Shown here piece after piece: positions 1 to 9,083 of a stretch of 64,000 nucleotides of DNA. The notes below the pieces were generated by a model. The model did no database searches, was not told the origin of the DNA, and was given only the letters and a program-made list of their open reading frames with translations. Within the stretch, counting starts at the first letter, position 1. The number at the start of each line of letters is the position of its first letter. Position numbers and translations under genes: made by a program. Origin of the DNA: Gammaproteobacteria bacterium Ga0077536 (lineage in GTDB: Bacteria > Pseudomonadota > Gammaproteobacteria > Ga0077536); contig LNEL01000051.1 of assembly GCA_001464935.1 (NCBI GenBank), positions 62,001 through 126,000 of the forward strand. Direction: 5' to 3'.

Positions 1-63
1 GTCTGATTATCCGGCGGACCCGACGGTGTTAGCATCGAGGCCGATGCGCCCGAAGGAAGCCCG

Positions 64-1767
64 ATGCCCCATGATGTTTCGCTGATCGCCCTGCTTGCGG
101 CGGGCTTCGGCCTTGCGTTGATCCTCGGTCTCGGCGCGACGCACCTGCGCATGCCGCCGCTGGTCGGCTACCTGCTCGCCGGCGTCGTGATAGGCCCGGC
201 CACGCCCGGCTTCGTGGCCGATGCCGGCCTCTCGGCGCAGCTCGCGGAAGTCGGCGTGATGCTGCTGATGTTCGGCGTCGGCCTGCACTTCTCGCTGGAC
301 GACCTGATCGCCGTGCGCCGCATTGCCGTGCCTGGGGCCATCGTGCAGATCCTCGTCGCCACCGGTCTCGGCATGGCCACCGGACTCGCCTGGGGCTGGT
401 CGCCGGCCGGCGCGCTGGTCTTCGGCCTGTGCCTGTCGGTCGCGAGCACGGTGGTGCTGCTGCGTGCACTCGAGGATCGCGGGATCGTCGAATCGATCAA
501 CGGGCGCATCGCGGTCGGCTGGCTGATCGTCGAGGATCTCGTGATGGTGCTGGTGCTGGTGATGTTGCCGGCAGTCGCGGAAGTTCTGCGGGCCGGCGGT
601 ACCGATGCGGCAGCGAGCGGCGGCCCCGGCCTGTGGCAGGCGCTCGGCGTCACGCTGGCGAAAGTCGGCGCCTTCATTGCCTTCATGCTGATCGTCGGCA
701 AGCGGACGTTTCCGCGGCTGCTGTGGTGGGTCGCGCGCACCGGCTCGCGCGAGCTGTTCACGCTGTGCGTCGTCGCCGCCGCGGTCGGTGTCGCGTTCGG
801 CGCGGCCGTGCTGTTCGACGTCTCCTTCGCGCTCGGCGCGTTCTTCGCCGGCATGATGCTGCGCGAATCGGAGTTCAGTCATCGCGCGGCGGACGAAACC
901 CTGCCGCTGCGCGACGCGTTCGCGGTGCTGTTCTTCGTGTCCGTCGGCATGCTGTTCGACCCGGCCGTGATCTGGGAGCAGCCCGGCAAGCTGCTGGTGG
1001 TCGCGGCCATCATCATGCTCGGCAAGACCGTCGCGGCCGTGCTGCTCGTGCTGCTGTTCCGCTATCCGCTGAACACCGCGTTGACGGTCGGCGCGAGCCT
1101 CGCGCAGATCGGCGAGTTCTCGTTCATCCTGGCCAGCCTCGGCGTCGCGCTCGGCATGCTGCCCGTCGAAGGCCAGAGTCTCGTGCTCGCCGGCGCGCTG
1201 ATCTCGATCGCCGCGAACTCGGCGATGTTCGCCGCGCTCGCGCCGCTGCAGCACTGGCTGAGCGCGCGATCGCCGCTCGGCGCGCGGCTGGCACAGCGGC
1301 CGGATCCGTACGCACAGCTGCCCGCGACGACCGACGAGGCCCTGCTGACCGGCCACGTGCTGCTGGTCGGTTACGGCCGCGTGGGCCGGCGAATCGGCGA
1401 GGCCCTGCGCGAGCACCGCGTGCCGTTGGTGGTCGCCGAGCAGAACAGGGCTCTCGTCGACGAATTGCGCCGCGACGGCGTCGCAGCGGTCAGCGGTGAC
1501 ATCGCAACGCCGGACGTGCTGATCCAGGCCCATGTCGCGCGCGCGGCGATGCTGGTGGTCGCCATCCCCGACACCGTCGACATGCGCCGGACGGTGGACA
1601 TCGCGCGCACGTTGAATCCCGGCATCGCCGTGGTCCTGCGCTCCCACAACGACGAGGAAGCACGGCTGCTCGAACAGGACACGGCCGGCACTGTGTTCCT
1701 CGGCGAACACGAACTCGCGCGCGGCATGATTGCGCACATCCTCGCCACGCGAGGCAGCCCCGCCTGA
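64..1767 (+). CDS. CPA2-family cation:proton antiporter with RCK/TrkA-N domain (YbaL/KefB-like)
   Basis: This 567-aa inner-membrane protein probably exchanges K+ or Na+ for protons. The first ~390 residues are hydrophobic, with about 12 membrane segments typical of the Kef/CPA2 family. From about residue 430 a soluble Rossmann domain begins with the nucleotide-binding motif GYGRVG, followed by the acidic and basic positions of a TrkA-N (RCK) domain. It ends soon after this domain, as in YbaL, and lacks the longer KefB/KefC tail. The ATG at 64 has GGAAG a few bases upstream. The family call is firm; the transported ion and the regulating nucleotide are not visible. The next gene lies 107 bp downstream on the same strand and looks unrelated. 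Confidence 0.9.
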   Translation: MPHDVSLIALLAAGFGLALILGLGATHLRMPPLVGYLLAGVVIGPATPGFVADAGLSAQLAEVGVMLLMFGVGLHFSLDDLIAVRRIAVPGAIVQILVATGLGMATGLAWGWSPAGALVFGLCLSVASTVVLLRALEDRGIVESINGRIAVGWLIVEDLVMVLVLVMLPAVAEVLRAGGTDAAASGGPGLWQALGVTLAKVGAFIAFMLIVGKRTFPRLLWWVARTGSRELFTLCVVAAAVGVAFGAAVLFDVSFALGAFFAGMMLRESEFSHRAADETLPLRDAFAVLFFVSVGMLFDPAVIWEQPGKLLVVAAIIMLGKTVAAVLLVLLFRYPLNTALTVGASLAQIGEFSFILASLGVALGMLPVEGQSLVLAGALISIAANSAMFAALAPLQHWLSARSPLGARLAQRPDPYAQLPATTDEALLTGHVLLVGYGRVGRRIGEALREHRVPLVVAEQNRALVDELRRDGVAAVSGDIATPDVLIQAHVARAAMLVVAIPDTVDMRRTVDIARTLNPGIAVVLRSHNDEEARLLEQDTAGTVFLGEHELARGMIAHILATRGSPA

Positions 1768-1874
1768 GCGACGCGCTGCTGACGCTGCGCCGATCGGTTT
1801 GTTACAGTCGCGCGTCCCGCAACGTCCGGTGCGCCGCCCGGACTCGACGGCGCGCCGCGCCCCGGAGCCTCGCC

Positions 1875-2513
1875 ATGTACCTGCCCGCCCATTTCCGCGA
1901 AGACCGCCAGCATGTTCAGCACGATCTGATGCGCGCCTATCCGCTCGGCGTCCTGTTCACCGCCGGCCCGGGTGGTCCGATGGCCAATCACGTGCCGTGT
2001 CTGCTCTACGCCGACGAAGGCCCGCACGGTGTGCTCCGCGCGCACCTCGCACGCGCCAACCCGCAGCTCGACGAACTGCGCGCGATCACTGAGTGCTTCG
2101 TGGTCTTCCAGGGCCCTGAGGACTACATCACGCCTTCGTGGTATGCGACGAAACGCGAGACCGGCAAGGTCGTGCCGACCTGGAACTTCGTCAGCGTGCA
2201 CGTGTGGAGCGCGCCGCGCGTGATCGAGGATCCGCTGTGGCTGCGCCGGCAGCTCGAGGATCTGACGAACCAGCACGAGCACCCGCGGCCGCGGCCGTGG
2301 CACGTCGACGACGCACCGGCCGATTTCATCGAAGCCCAGATGCGCGGCATCGTCGGCCTCGAACTGCCGATCGCACGCATCGAAGGCAAATGGAAAGTCA
2401 GTCAGAACCGGTCCGAGGCCGACCGTCTGGGCGTAGCGGCGGGCTTGCGCACGCAGGGCGCGACCAGCGCAGGCATGGCCACGCTGGTCGAAGCGACACT
2501 GCCGTCCGGCTGA
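1875..2513 (+). CDS. FMN-binding negative transcriptional regulator, PaiB family
   Basis: The 212-aa protein starts MYLPAHFRE, the usual beginning of PaiB-type proteins, and keeps the family pattern throughout (PLGVLFT, an internal NHVP segment, YITPSWYATK, VPTWNF). PaiB proteins form a split-barrel flavin-reductase-like fold and bind FMN. In Bacillus PaiB is linked to repression of sporulation and protease genes, but outside Bacillus the role is mostly unproven. Length fits the family. It converges on the Hsp20 cluster with only 22 bp between stop codons. The family assignment is strong; regulator function is by homology only. Confidence 0.88.
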   Translation: MYLPAHFREDRQHVQHDLMRAYPLGVLFTAGPGGPMANHVPCLLYADEGPHGVLRAHLARANPQLDELRAITECFVVFQGPEDYITPSWYATKRETGKVVPTWNFVSVHVWSAPRVIEDPLWLRRQLEDLTNQHEHPRPRPWHVDDAPADFIEAQMRGIVGLELPIARIEGKWKVSQNRSEADRLGVAAGLRTQGATSAGMATLVEATLPSG

Positions 2514-2535
2514 ACGGGCGGCCTGTGCTGAGCGT

Positions 2536-3042
2536 TCAGGCGATCGGAATCGTCACCGCGCGCGGCTGACCCGGTGTCGCCTTCGGCAGCTCCACGCGCA
2601 GCACCCCGTCGCGGTAAGACGCGCGGGCCGCGTCGCCCACCACCGGCACCGGCAGCGGCAACACACGTTCGAAGCTGCCATACGCGCACTGCATGACCCG
2701 CCATCGGCCGGTGGTCTCTTCCCGCGTGAAGCGTTTCTCGCCGGAAACGATCAGCGCATCGTCCCGCACTTCGAGGCGCAATTCCGCCTTGTCGACGCCA
2801 GGCACTTCAAGACGTGCCACGACCCGCGTGTCGTCCTCGAACAGTTCGCCGCCGAGCAGGGCCCAACCGCGTACCGGCAGAAACCCGGTCTCATCGATGG
2901 CCTCAGGGTCCGGCAGATTGGTGCTGTCGCCGGCCCTGAAGCGTGTCAGCGCCGAAGCCGCGTGATGCATCAGCTGGCGCCAACCGTCGGCGAGATGATC
3001 CCACCACGAACCCGATTTGTGTCTGAGATGTTCCAACGTCAT
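2536..3042 (-). CDS. Hsp20/alpha-crystallin small heat-shock protein (third of three)
   Basis: This 168-aa protein is an ATP-independent holdase-type chaperone by family. The alpha-crystallin domain spans about residues 70-165 (ARLEVPGVDKAEL through GVLRVELPKA), including the typical G-V-L beta-strand motif near the C terminus. The N-terminal ~65 residues are longer than in its two neighbours and rich in Trp and His (WWDHLADGWRQL). A clear AAGGAGG lies 6 nt before the ATG. It is the last gene of a minus-strand cluster of three hsp20 genes and shares only the core domain with them, so the paralogues are old or diverged. Confidence 0.92.
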   Translation of the reverse strand: MTLEHLRHKSGSWWDHLADGWRQLMHHAASALTRFRAGDSTNLPDPEAIDETGFLPVRGWALLGGELFEDDTRVVARLEVPGVDKAELRLEVRDDALIVSGEKRFTREETTGRWRVMQCAYGSFERVLPLPVPVVGDAARASYRDGVLRVELPKATPGQPRAVTIPIA

Positions 3043-3067
3043 CGCGACCTCCTTTGTGTCACCGCAC

Positions 3068-3448
3068 TCAGTGCGCCTGCACCTCGATGCGCCGCGGTTG
3101 CGCGTGCGGCGCCTTCGGGATTCGCAGCGTCAACACGCCCTGGCGAAACTCGGCGCTGATCCTGTCGGGATCGAGTTCCTTCGACAGCGTGAAGACGCGG
3201 CGATACGACGGCAGCGCCACTTCCGCATGGCTCGCGGCCATGTCGTCGGGCAGGCGCAACGTGATTTCGCCCTCGATGGTCAGCGAATCCGCGTCTATCT
3301 GCAGACTCAGGTGCTCCCGCGTGACCCCGGGCAGGTCCGCGGTCAGCGTGATGCCGGTGGCGTCCTCGCAGACATTGACCGGCGGCAGCAACGCGTTCTC
3401 CTCGCGCTGCGCGCGGCGTTCGTTCGAGATCCGGGTCGTGTCGTTCAT
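3068..3448 (-). CDS. Hsp20/alpha-crystallin small heat-shock protein (second of three)
   Basis: This is a 126-aa small heat-shock protein with the alpha-crystallin domain at about residues 25-120 (ITLTADLPGVTREHL, then GVLTLRIPKA). A longer reading from 3475 is open, but the ATG at 3448 is chosen because AGGAG sits 7-8 nt upstream and the extra nine residues do not resemble the family. The stop of the upstream hsp20 lies 23 bp before this start, so the genes are very likely co-transcribed. It probably hetero-oligomerises with or complements its neighbours, which is inference from paralogy only. Confidence 0.9.
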   Translation of the reverse strand: MNDTTRISNERRAQREENALLPPVNVCEDATGITLTADLPGVTREHLSLQIDADSLTIEGEITLRLPDDMAASHAEVALPSYRRVFTLSKELDPDRISAEFRQGVLTLRIPKAPHAQPRRIEVQAH

Positions 3449-3471
3449 GTCTTTGCTCCTCGATATGCGCT

Positions 3472-3906
3472 TCAATCAATGGGGATGCGACGGGTCTGCG
3501 CGGCCTGCCGGCGCTGCACGCTGACGTGCAGGACGCCGTCGGTGTAGCGGGCCTGGACAGTGTCAGGATCGATGTCTTCGGGCAGGTTGACGACGCGCCG
3601 GAAGCGGCCTGCAAACCGCTCGTCGATGTGCACGGTGGCCTGTTCGGCAGGCTGCTCGCGCGGACGCTCGCCGGCAATCGTCAGCACACCCTTTTCGAGC
3701 TGAACGTCAATCCGTGCCGGATCGAGCCCCGGTGCAAACGCGTAGATGTCGACCGACTGTGCGGTGCCGCCGACGTTCAGCGCGGGATAGTTGCCGCGCG
3801 CGCGGCCACGGATGTTCGGATAGACGTCGAAGTTCTGCTGCATGTCGCGCTGCAGCCGTTCCAGCTCGGCGAAGATATCGCGGGGAAACAGCGCTTGAAG
3901 AATCAT
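3472..3906 (-). CDS. Hsp20/alpha-crystallin small heat-shock protein (first of three)
   Basis: A 144-aa small heat-shock protein, first gene of the three-gene minus-strand cluster. It starts MILQALFPRDIFAELERL, an amphipathic N-terminal arm, then has the alpha-crystallin domain at about 40-135 (VDIYAFAPGLDPARI, GVLTIAGERP, DGVLHVSV). A perfect AGGAGG lies upstream of the ATG. The 179 bp between this start and the divergent selD-fusion start should hold promoters for both; no certain sigma-32 site could be picked by eye. The cluster presumably answers heat or oxidative damage. Confidence 0.92.
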   Translation of the reverse strand: MILQALFPRDIFAELERLQRDMQQNFDVYPNIRGRARGNYPALNVGGTAQSVDIYAFAPGLDPARIDVQLEKGVLTIAGERPREQPAEQATVHIDERFAGRFRRVVNLPEDIDPDTVQARYTDGVLHVSVQRRQAAQTRRIPID

Positions 3907-4085
3907 GGGTTGCCTCCTCGGTTGTCACGAATGCGGATGCCAATGCCGCTGGTCTGGGATGTAGGGTCGGCCGGTCGAAGTTCAAGGGGGGTCACGAGCG
4001 GTGCCCGCGTGGTGTCGGACAGGTCTGTCGGCGATAATCCGCGCAGCGCGGCACTTCTGCTGCGGCGGAGCCCGTCCGAGCCAGC

Positions 4086-6320
4086 ATGAGCCTTCCTCCG
4101 AATTTGCCGTCGCGCGGCCGCGAGCTCGTGCTGATCGGCGGCGGCCATGCCCACGTCGAGGTGATCCGTCGCTTCGGCATGCAGCCCGAGCCCGACGTGC
4201 GCGTGACGGTCGTCAGCCGCGACATCGAAACCCCCTACTCCGGCATGCTGCCGGGCCTCGTGGCCGGCCTGTACGGCTTCGACGACACGCATATCGATCT
4301 GGGCCCGCTCGCACGCCAGGCGCAGGTGCGGCTGCTCCAGGACGAAGTGGTCGGACTCGATCTCGCGCAGCGCCGCGTGATCTGCGCGCGCCGACCGCCG
4401 ATCGCGTACGACTGCCTGAGCATCGACATCGGCTCGTCGCCGTCGCTCGCCGTGCCGGGCGCGGCCGCGCACGCGATGCCCGTCAAGCCCGTCAGCGATT
4501 TCCATCGACGCTGGGAAATCCTGCTGGCGCGCGTGCTGGCGAGCACGGCGCGGCTGCGCATCGGTGTGGTCGGTGGCGGTGCCGGCGGCGTCGAACTGCT
4601 GATGGCGGTCCGTCATCGCCTGCTGCAGGCCCTGGCGCCAGCGGGCGCGGCGCGTCTCAGTTTTCACCTGCTCTGCGCGGGACCGGATATCCTGCCCGGC
4701 CACTGCGCACGCGCCCGCCGGCTGTATTGGCGCGCGCTGCGCGCCGCGCAGGTCGATGTCCGCACCGACAGCACGGTGACGAGGGTCGACGCGACGGGCG
4801 TCGACACGGCGCGCGGCGAGCGGGTCGCGCTCGATGAAATCCTGTGGGTGACCTCCGCCGCGGCGCCGGCCTGGCCACGCGCGGCCGGGCTCGCGACGAC
4901 CGACGACGGCTTCATCCGCGTCGAGCCGAGCCTGCGCTCGGTCTCCACCCCGGACGTCTTTGCCGCTGGGGACATCGCGCACGTCGATGCGTATCCGCGC
5001 CCGAAGGCCGGCGTCTATGCTGTGCGGCAGGGCCCGCCGCTTACCGACAACCTGCGCCGCGCGTTGCGCGGCGACGCGCTCGAGACCTACACGCCACAGC
5101 GCGAAGCGCTGAGTCTCATCAGCACCGGCGGGCGCTACGCGATCGCCTCACGCGGACCGTTCGCGTTCGGCGGTGAGTGGGTGTGGCGCTGGAAGGATCA
5201 CATCGATCGCCGTTTCATGACGCGCTACCGGCAGCCGATGATGAACACGATGCCAATGGCAAGCATGACGGCGACGCCCGACGCGCAGATGCGCTGCGGC
5301 GGTTGCGGCAGCAAGATCGGCGCCGACGTCCTGCACGAGGTACTCCGCTCGCTCGATCAGCCGGCGCGCGAGGACATCGTGATCGGCCTCGACGCACCGG
5401 ACGATGCGGCGGTCGTCGCGCTGCCGCCCGACACGCTCGCCGTGCAGACGGTCGATGCGTTCCGCAGCTTCATCGACGATCCGTGGCTGTTCGGGCGCAT
5501 CGCGGCGAACCACTGCCTCGGCGACATCTTCGCGATGGGCGCCGTGCCGCAGACGGCACTCGCCCTCGTGACGCTGCCGGTGTCCGGCACGCGCCGGATG
5601 CAGGAAGATCTGAAAATGCTGCTCGCCGGCGCGCTCGATCTGCTGCGTGAAGAACACACGATGCTCGTCGGCGGTCACACCGCCGAAGGCGCGGAGCTGT
5701 CACTCGGCTTTGCGGTCAACGGACACGTGGCGGCGTCCAGCGTGCGCCGCAAACGCGGCGCCTGTGCGGGCGATGTGCTGCTGCTGACCAAACCGCTGGG
5801 CACCGGTGTGCTGCTCGCCGCGCAGATGCAGGGCCTGGCGAAGTGGCGCTGGCTGGCGGCGGCGCTCGACTCGATGAGCCGATCCGGCGGCCCGGCCGCG
5901 CGCTGCCTGATGCAGCACGGCCCGCACGCGATGACCGATGTCACCGGCTTCGGTCTCGCCGGTCATCTCCTCGAACTGCTCGGCGACGAGTCGCTCGCCG
6001 CGCGGCTGTCGCTGTCGGCGCTGCCGGTGTTCGACGGCGCCGCCGAGCTCGCGGCGCGCGGGATTCTCAGCACATTGCACCCGGAGAATCTGCGCGTGAG
6101 CGAACGCATGGGGGGCGACGAGGCCGCCCGCCGTCATCCGCACTACCCGCTGTGTTTCGATCCGCAGACCGCCGGCGGCCTGCTGTGCGCGCTGCCGCGC
6201 GCGCAGGCGGCGGCCGCCCTCGCGGCGCTGCACGCCACGGGCGTGACATCCGGCGTCATCGTGGGCGAGGTGATCGCGCGCGACGACGGCGGCCCTCATC
6301 AAGTGCTGCTCGCGCCCTGA
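4086..6320 (+). CDS. selD: Bifunctional FAD/NAD(P)-dependent oxidoreductase - selenide, water dikinase SelD
   Basis: A 744-aa fusion. Residues ~10-385 form a pyridine-nucleotide-disulfide/NDH-2-like oxidoreductase: an N-terminal LIGGGHAHVEV dinucleotide fold, a second GVVGGGAGGVE fold and a C-terminal VFAAGDIAH FAD motif. Residues ~398-744 are selenophosphate synthetase, which makes the Se donor for Sec-tRNA from selenide and ATP. The catalytic pair is Cys407 and Lys410 (GGCGSK), so this SelD uses Cys and is not itself a selenoprotein. The GGHTAEG segment of SelD is present. This fusion architecture is known in other bacteria; the oxidoreductase half is thought to feed or reduce selenium but its reaction is unproven. 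The gene converges with the peroxiredoxin-like selenoprotein gene, 10 bp apart. Confidence 0.95.
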   Translation: MSLPPNLPSRGRELVLIGGGHAHVEVIRRFGMQPEPDVRVTVVSRDIETPYSGMLPGLVAGLYGFDDTHIDLGPLARQAQVRLLQDEVVGLDLAQRRVICARRPPIAYDCLSIDIGSSPSLAVPGAAAHAMPVKPVSDFHRRWEILLARVLASTARLRIGVVGGGAGGVELLMAVRHRLLQALAPAGAARLSFHLLCAGPDILPGHCARARRLYWRALRAAQVDVRTDSTVTRVDATGVDTARGERVALDEILWVTSAAAPAWPRAAGLATTDDGFIRVEPSLRSVSTPDVFAAGDIAHVDAYPRPKAGVYAVRQGPPLTDNLRRALRGDALETYTPQREALSLISTGGRYAIASRGPFAFGGEWVWRWKDHIDRRFMTRYRQPMMNTMPMASMTATPDAQMRCGGCGSKIGADVLHEVLRSLDQPAREDIVIGLDAPDDAAVVALPPDTLAVQTVDAFRSFIDDPWLFGRIAANHCLGDIFAMGAVPQTALALVTLPVSGTRRMQEDLKMLLAGALDLLREEHTMLVGGHTAEGAELSLGFAVNGHVAASSVRRKRGACAGDVLLLTKPLGTGVLLAAQMQGLAKWRWLAAALDSMSRSGGPAARCLMQHGPHAMTDVTGFGLAGHLLELLGDESLAARLSLSALPVFDGAAELAARGILSTLHPENLRVSERMGGDEAARRHPHYPLCFDPQTAGGLLCALPRAQAAAALAALHATGVTSGVIVGEVIARDDGGPHQVLLAP

Positions 6321-6330
6321 CGGGCAGCGC

Positions 6331-6981
6331 TCAGCCGCCGAGGGAACGCACCAGCGCCAGGGTGTCCGCCGGTTCCGGCCGCACCGTGTAGTCAGGATCG
6401 ACATCCGCGCCCCGGACGACGCCGCTGCGATCGATGACGAAGCGCGCGGGCATCGGCAGGGTCCAGCTGTCGTCGCCGTTGCTCGCCGCGAGGTCGATCC
6501 CGAAGCCCTGGTAGATGGCTTTCAGATCGGCCGGCAGCGCGAAGCGCAGACCGAGTTCGGCCGCATACGCATTGCCCGGATCGCTCAGGATGTCGAATCC
6601 GAGTTTGTTCTTCTCAATCACCGTCTTGTTGAGTGCCGGCTTCAATGGCGACAACGCAACGAGACTGGCACCCGCTTCACGCAGCGGGTCGACGATGGCT
6701 TGCAGAGCATACAGCTCCGCATTGCAGTAGGGTCACCAGTGTCCGCGAAAGACCGTCAGCACGACGGCGCCCATGCCGAGCAGCTGCGACGACTTGACGG
6801 TGACGCCGTCGGCATTCGCGAGTGCGAACGGTGGCAGGGTGTCGCCGACCTTCAGCACGCGGTCGAGAATGCCGGAGTGCCGCAGGTCGTCGGTCGCGCG
6901 GTGCATCACCGCGAGCTTGTCGGCCGGCACTCGCGACGCCGATGCAGTGCGTATGTCATCCAGGGATTTCTTCAGGCTCAT
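6331..6981 (-). CDS. Peroxiredoxin-like (AhpC/TSA) selenoprotein with in-frame UGA = Sec83
   Basis: The reading frame is continuous over 216 codons except for one TGA at 6733-6735. Before it the protein reads VVLTVFRGHW and after it PYCNAELYAL, giving W-U-P-Y-C. Cysteine homologues of this AhpC/TSA-like family carry F-Y-R-G-x-W-C-P-Y-C there, so UGA replaces the peroxidatic cysteine as Sec83, with Cys86 as resolving partner (UxxC). The frame then continues through a normal thioredoxin-fold C terminus (MPARFVIDRSGVVR). A SECIS-like hairpin lies 12 nt after the UGA, and tRNA-Sec, selB and selA lie just upstream on the same strand. The start has GGGAG 6 nt upstream. The protein presumably reduces peroxides; the electron donor is not evident. 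Confidence 0.93.
6701..6721 (-). promoter_or_regulatory. Bacterial SECIS hairpin of the peroxiredoxin-like selenoprotein
   Basis: In the mRNA the element begins 12 nt after the UGA. An 8-bp stem, UGCGGAGC paired with GCUCUGCA (one G-U pair), closes a 5-nt loop UGUAU. The loop lies at nucleotides 20-24 after the UGA, inside the distance range known for SelB-dependent bacterial SECIS elements, and has a G-U step as in the E. coli elements. It lies within coding sequence, as bacterial SECIS elements do. Confidence 0.8.
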
Positions 6982-7050
6982 CGCTCACTCCCGCGCAGCG
7001 CTGGCTGCGCAAAGCTGGGCCGCGCGGGAGATACCGCGCATGCAGGCAAT

Positions 7051-7145
7051 TGGCGAAAGAGGTGGGAGTCGAACCCACCAGACGCGCCAGGCGCGTCTCA
7101 CCGAATTTGAAGTTCGGGCGCCCCACCGGGTGACGACACTCTTCC
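7051..7145 (-). tRNA. selC: tRNA-Sec (anticodon UCA)
   Basis: A 95-nt selenocysteine tRNA with encoded CCA. The 5' end GGAAGAG pairs with CTCTTTC before the discriminator G and CCA. The anticodon arm is CCGAA, loop CTTCAAA, TTCGG, placing anticodon TCA at 7110-7108. The long extra arm is an 8-bp stem (AGACGCGC with GCGCGTCT, loop CTG). The T arm is GTGGG, loop TTCGACT, CCCAC. The acceptor plus T stem counts 7+5 bp here rather than the 8+5 of E. coli. It sits between selB and the peroxiredoxin-like selenoprotein gene on the same strand. Confidence 0.96.
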
Positions 7146-7181
7146 ACCGGCGAGCTTAACAAATAGGCTCGCGGGCGACAC

Positions 7182-9083
7182 TCAGCGCCGGAGGACGACG
7201 CGGCTGTCACCCTCGCGCCGGGTCAGCCCGGTTGCATCGAAATGCTCGAGGATCTCGATCACGGCATTGCGGCCGAGGCCGCTGCGGTCGCGAAAATCCG
7301 CCGCCGTGAAGCGGCCGTCGGCGGCGCTCGCCGCGAGGTCGCGCACGCAGGCCGCCTGGCGCGCGATCATCGCCGGCAGGAAATAACGCTTCGGGCTCAC
7401 GCGCACCAGCGCGCCCTGCTTGACGAACTTCAGCAGCCAGCCCTCGAGCAATGGGGCGGGCATCTTGAGCGCGGTGAGCAGATCGGAGAACACCGGCACG
7501 CGGCTGTCGGGCACGTCCAGCAGCGGACGCACGCGCTGCCACATCCGCTCGTCCGCCGGATCGCGCACGGCGCGATGGTCCGGCAGGCGATAGAGACCAT
7601 GGTCGAGCACGAGCAGTCCCGCCGTCTGCGCAGCATCGAGCACCGCGTCGAGCAGCGCCGGGGGCAGCGGCGCGACGAGCGCGGCACGAATCGCAGCACG
7701 CCCCACGCCCTCACGCGCGGGCTCGGCGGCATGCAGTTGCGCGAGCGCGCTCGTCACCGCATCGAGCAGGACCTGCCAGCGTGCGGGCGCGACGGCATGC
7801 AGGGCGGGCGGCGTGCCCCAGGTCGCCATCGGCGTTTGCCCGAACAGCGCCGCGGCTTCCGACGGCGCGAGATTGCGCGCCTGCGCAAAGCGCGCGAGAT
7901 CGACACCCTCCGCGCTGTCGGCCAACAGCGCACCGAGCGCGTCCGCGTCGGCCGTGTGCGCCATCGCGGTCGCGACGCGCAGGCGCACTTCGCGCGCTGT
8001 GCGCCGTTCTTCAGGCAGCGGATTGAGCACCACGCCGCCGCCGACCGTGCGGCGCGCGGACTGATCGCGCAGGATCACGCGATCGCCGTGCACCGCGTGC
8101 AGTGGCTGGTCGAGCTGGAGTTGCACGAGTGCATATTCGCCGGGCGCGACGCCCGTGCCGGCGAGCGGCAGCACGCGGCCCGTGGTGTCGGCGGCCCCGA
8201 CGTGCACGTGCACCGGCGCGCGGCTGCGCAACGGCCCGGCCTCCGCGGCGAGCACTCGAATGCGCGCGTCGATCCGCTGCGTGCCGAAGGCGGCGTTGGC
8301 GCCGACGATCCACTGGCCACGCGCGATGTCGCTGTCGCGCACCGCGGCCCCACTGAGATTCAGCGCGCAGCGCAGCCCGCTGACGGCCTCCGCCGCCGGC
8401 CGGTTCTGCGCATGAATGCCGCGCACCCGCAGCTCGCCGCCGCCGGGCGCGACGCACAACGCGTCGCCGACGCCGACCCGTCCGGCGAACACCGTGCCGG
8501 TGACGACGCGCCCCGCGCCCTTCAGCACGAAGCTGCGATCGACGGCCAGCCGGAAATTGCCACGGTGCGAACGCGTCGGCACGCTGCGCTTCAGCGCGAG
8601 CAGCGCCGCGCGCAGCGTCTCGATGCCGACACCCGAGTGCGCCGACACCGGCACCACGGTGCAGGCGGCAAGCGTGGTGTCGGTCGTCATGGCACGGATC
8701 AGCGCCGTGACTTCGTCCACGCGCGCAGGCTCCACGCGATCGCACTTGGTGATCACGATGAGGCCGCGTTCGACGCCGAGCAGATCGAGGATCGCGAGAT
8801 GTTCGGCAGTCTGCGGCATCGGGCCGTCGTCGGCGGCCACCACGAACAGCACGACGTCCGTGCCGCAGACGCCGGCGACCATCGTGCGCACGAAACGCTC
8901 GTGGCCGGGGACGTCGATGAAGCCGGTCTGCTCGCCGTCGCCGAGATCGTGAAACGCATAGCCGAGCTCGATGCTGAGCCCGCGCGCCTTTTCCTCCGGC
9001 AGGCGATCGGTGTCGACGCCGGTCAGCGCCTTCACGAGCAGGGTCTTGCCGTGATCGACGTGCCCCGCGGTCGCCACGATCAT
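7182..9083 (-). CDS. selB: Selenocysteine-specific translation elongation factor SelB
   Basis: A 633-aa specialised elongation factor that carries Sec-tRNA to the ribosome and binds the SECIS hairpin. The N terminus has the GTPase motifs GHVDHGKT (G1), DVPGHE (G3) and TKCD (G4). EF-Tu-like beta-barrel domains follow. The last ~230 residues are the winged-helix repeats that read SECIS RNA (for example [17 protein letters not shown] near the end). Length is close to E. coli SelB (614 aa). The start overlaps the selA stop by 4 nt (ATGA), so the two are translationally coupled. tRNA-Sec lies 36 bp downstream. Confidence 0.97.
   Translation of the reverse strand: MIVATAGHVDHGKTLLVKALTGVDTDRLPEEKARGLSIELGYAFHDLGDGEQTGFIDVPGHERFVRTMVAGVCGTDVVLFVVAADDGPMPQTAEHLAILDLLGVERGLIVITKCDRVEPARVDEVTALIRAMTTDTTLAACTVVPVSAHSGVGIETLRAALLALKRSVPTRSHRGNFRLAVDRSFVLKGAGRVVTGTVFAGRVGVGDALCVAPGGGELRVRGIHAQNRPAAEAVSGLRCALNLSGAAVRDSDIARGQWIVGANAAFGTQRIDARIRVLAAEAGPLRSRAPVHVHVGAADTTGRVLPLAGTGVAPGEYALVQLQLDQPLHAVHGDRVILRDQSARRTVGGGVVLNPLPEERRTAREVRLRVATAMAHTADADALGALLADSAEGVDLARFAQARNLAPSEAAALFGQTPMATWGTPPALHAVAPARWQVLLDAVTSALAQLHAAEPAREGVGRAAIRAALVAPLPPALLDAVLDAAQTAGLLVLDHGLYRLPDHRAVRDPADERMWQRVRPLLDVPDSRVPVFSDLLTALKMPAPLLEGWLLKFVKQGALVRVSPKRYFLPAMIARQAACVRDLAASAADGRFTAADFRDRSGLGRNAVIEILEHFDATGLTRREGDSRVVLRR

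Noticed and set aside
7..1737. 576-aa minus-strand open frame
   Set aside because: Antisense shadow of the antiporter gene; low-complexity Arg/His/Gln composition typical of GC-rich reverse frames.
5295..5315. SelD as a selenoprotein itself
   Set aside because: The active-site codon is TGC (Cys407), not TGA.
6733..6735. Reading the TGA in the peroxiredoxin-like gene as a stop, making a pseudogene
   Set aside because: The frame is intact on both sides, the codon falls on the catalytic residue, a SECIS hairpin follows and Sec machinery is adjacent.
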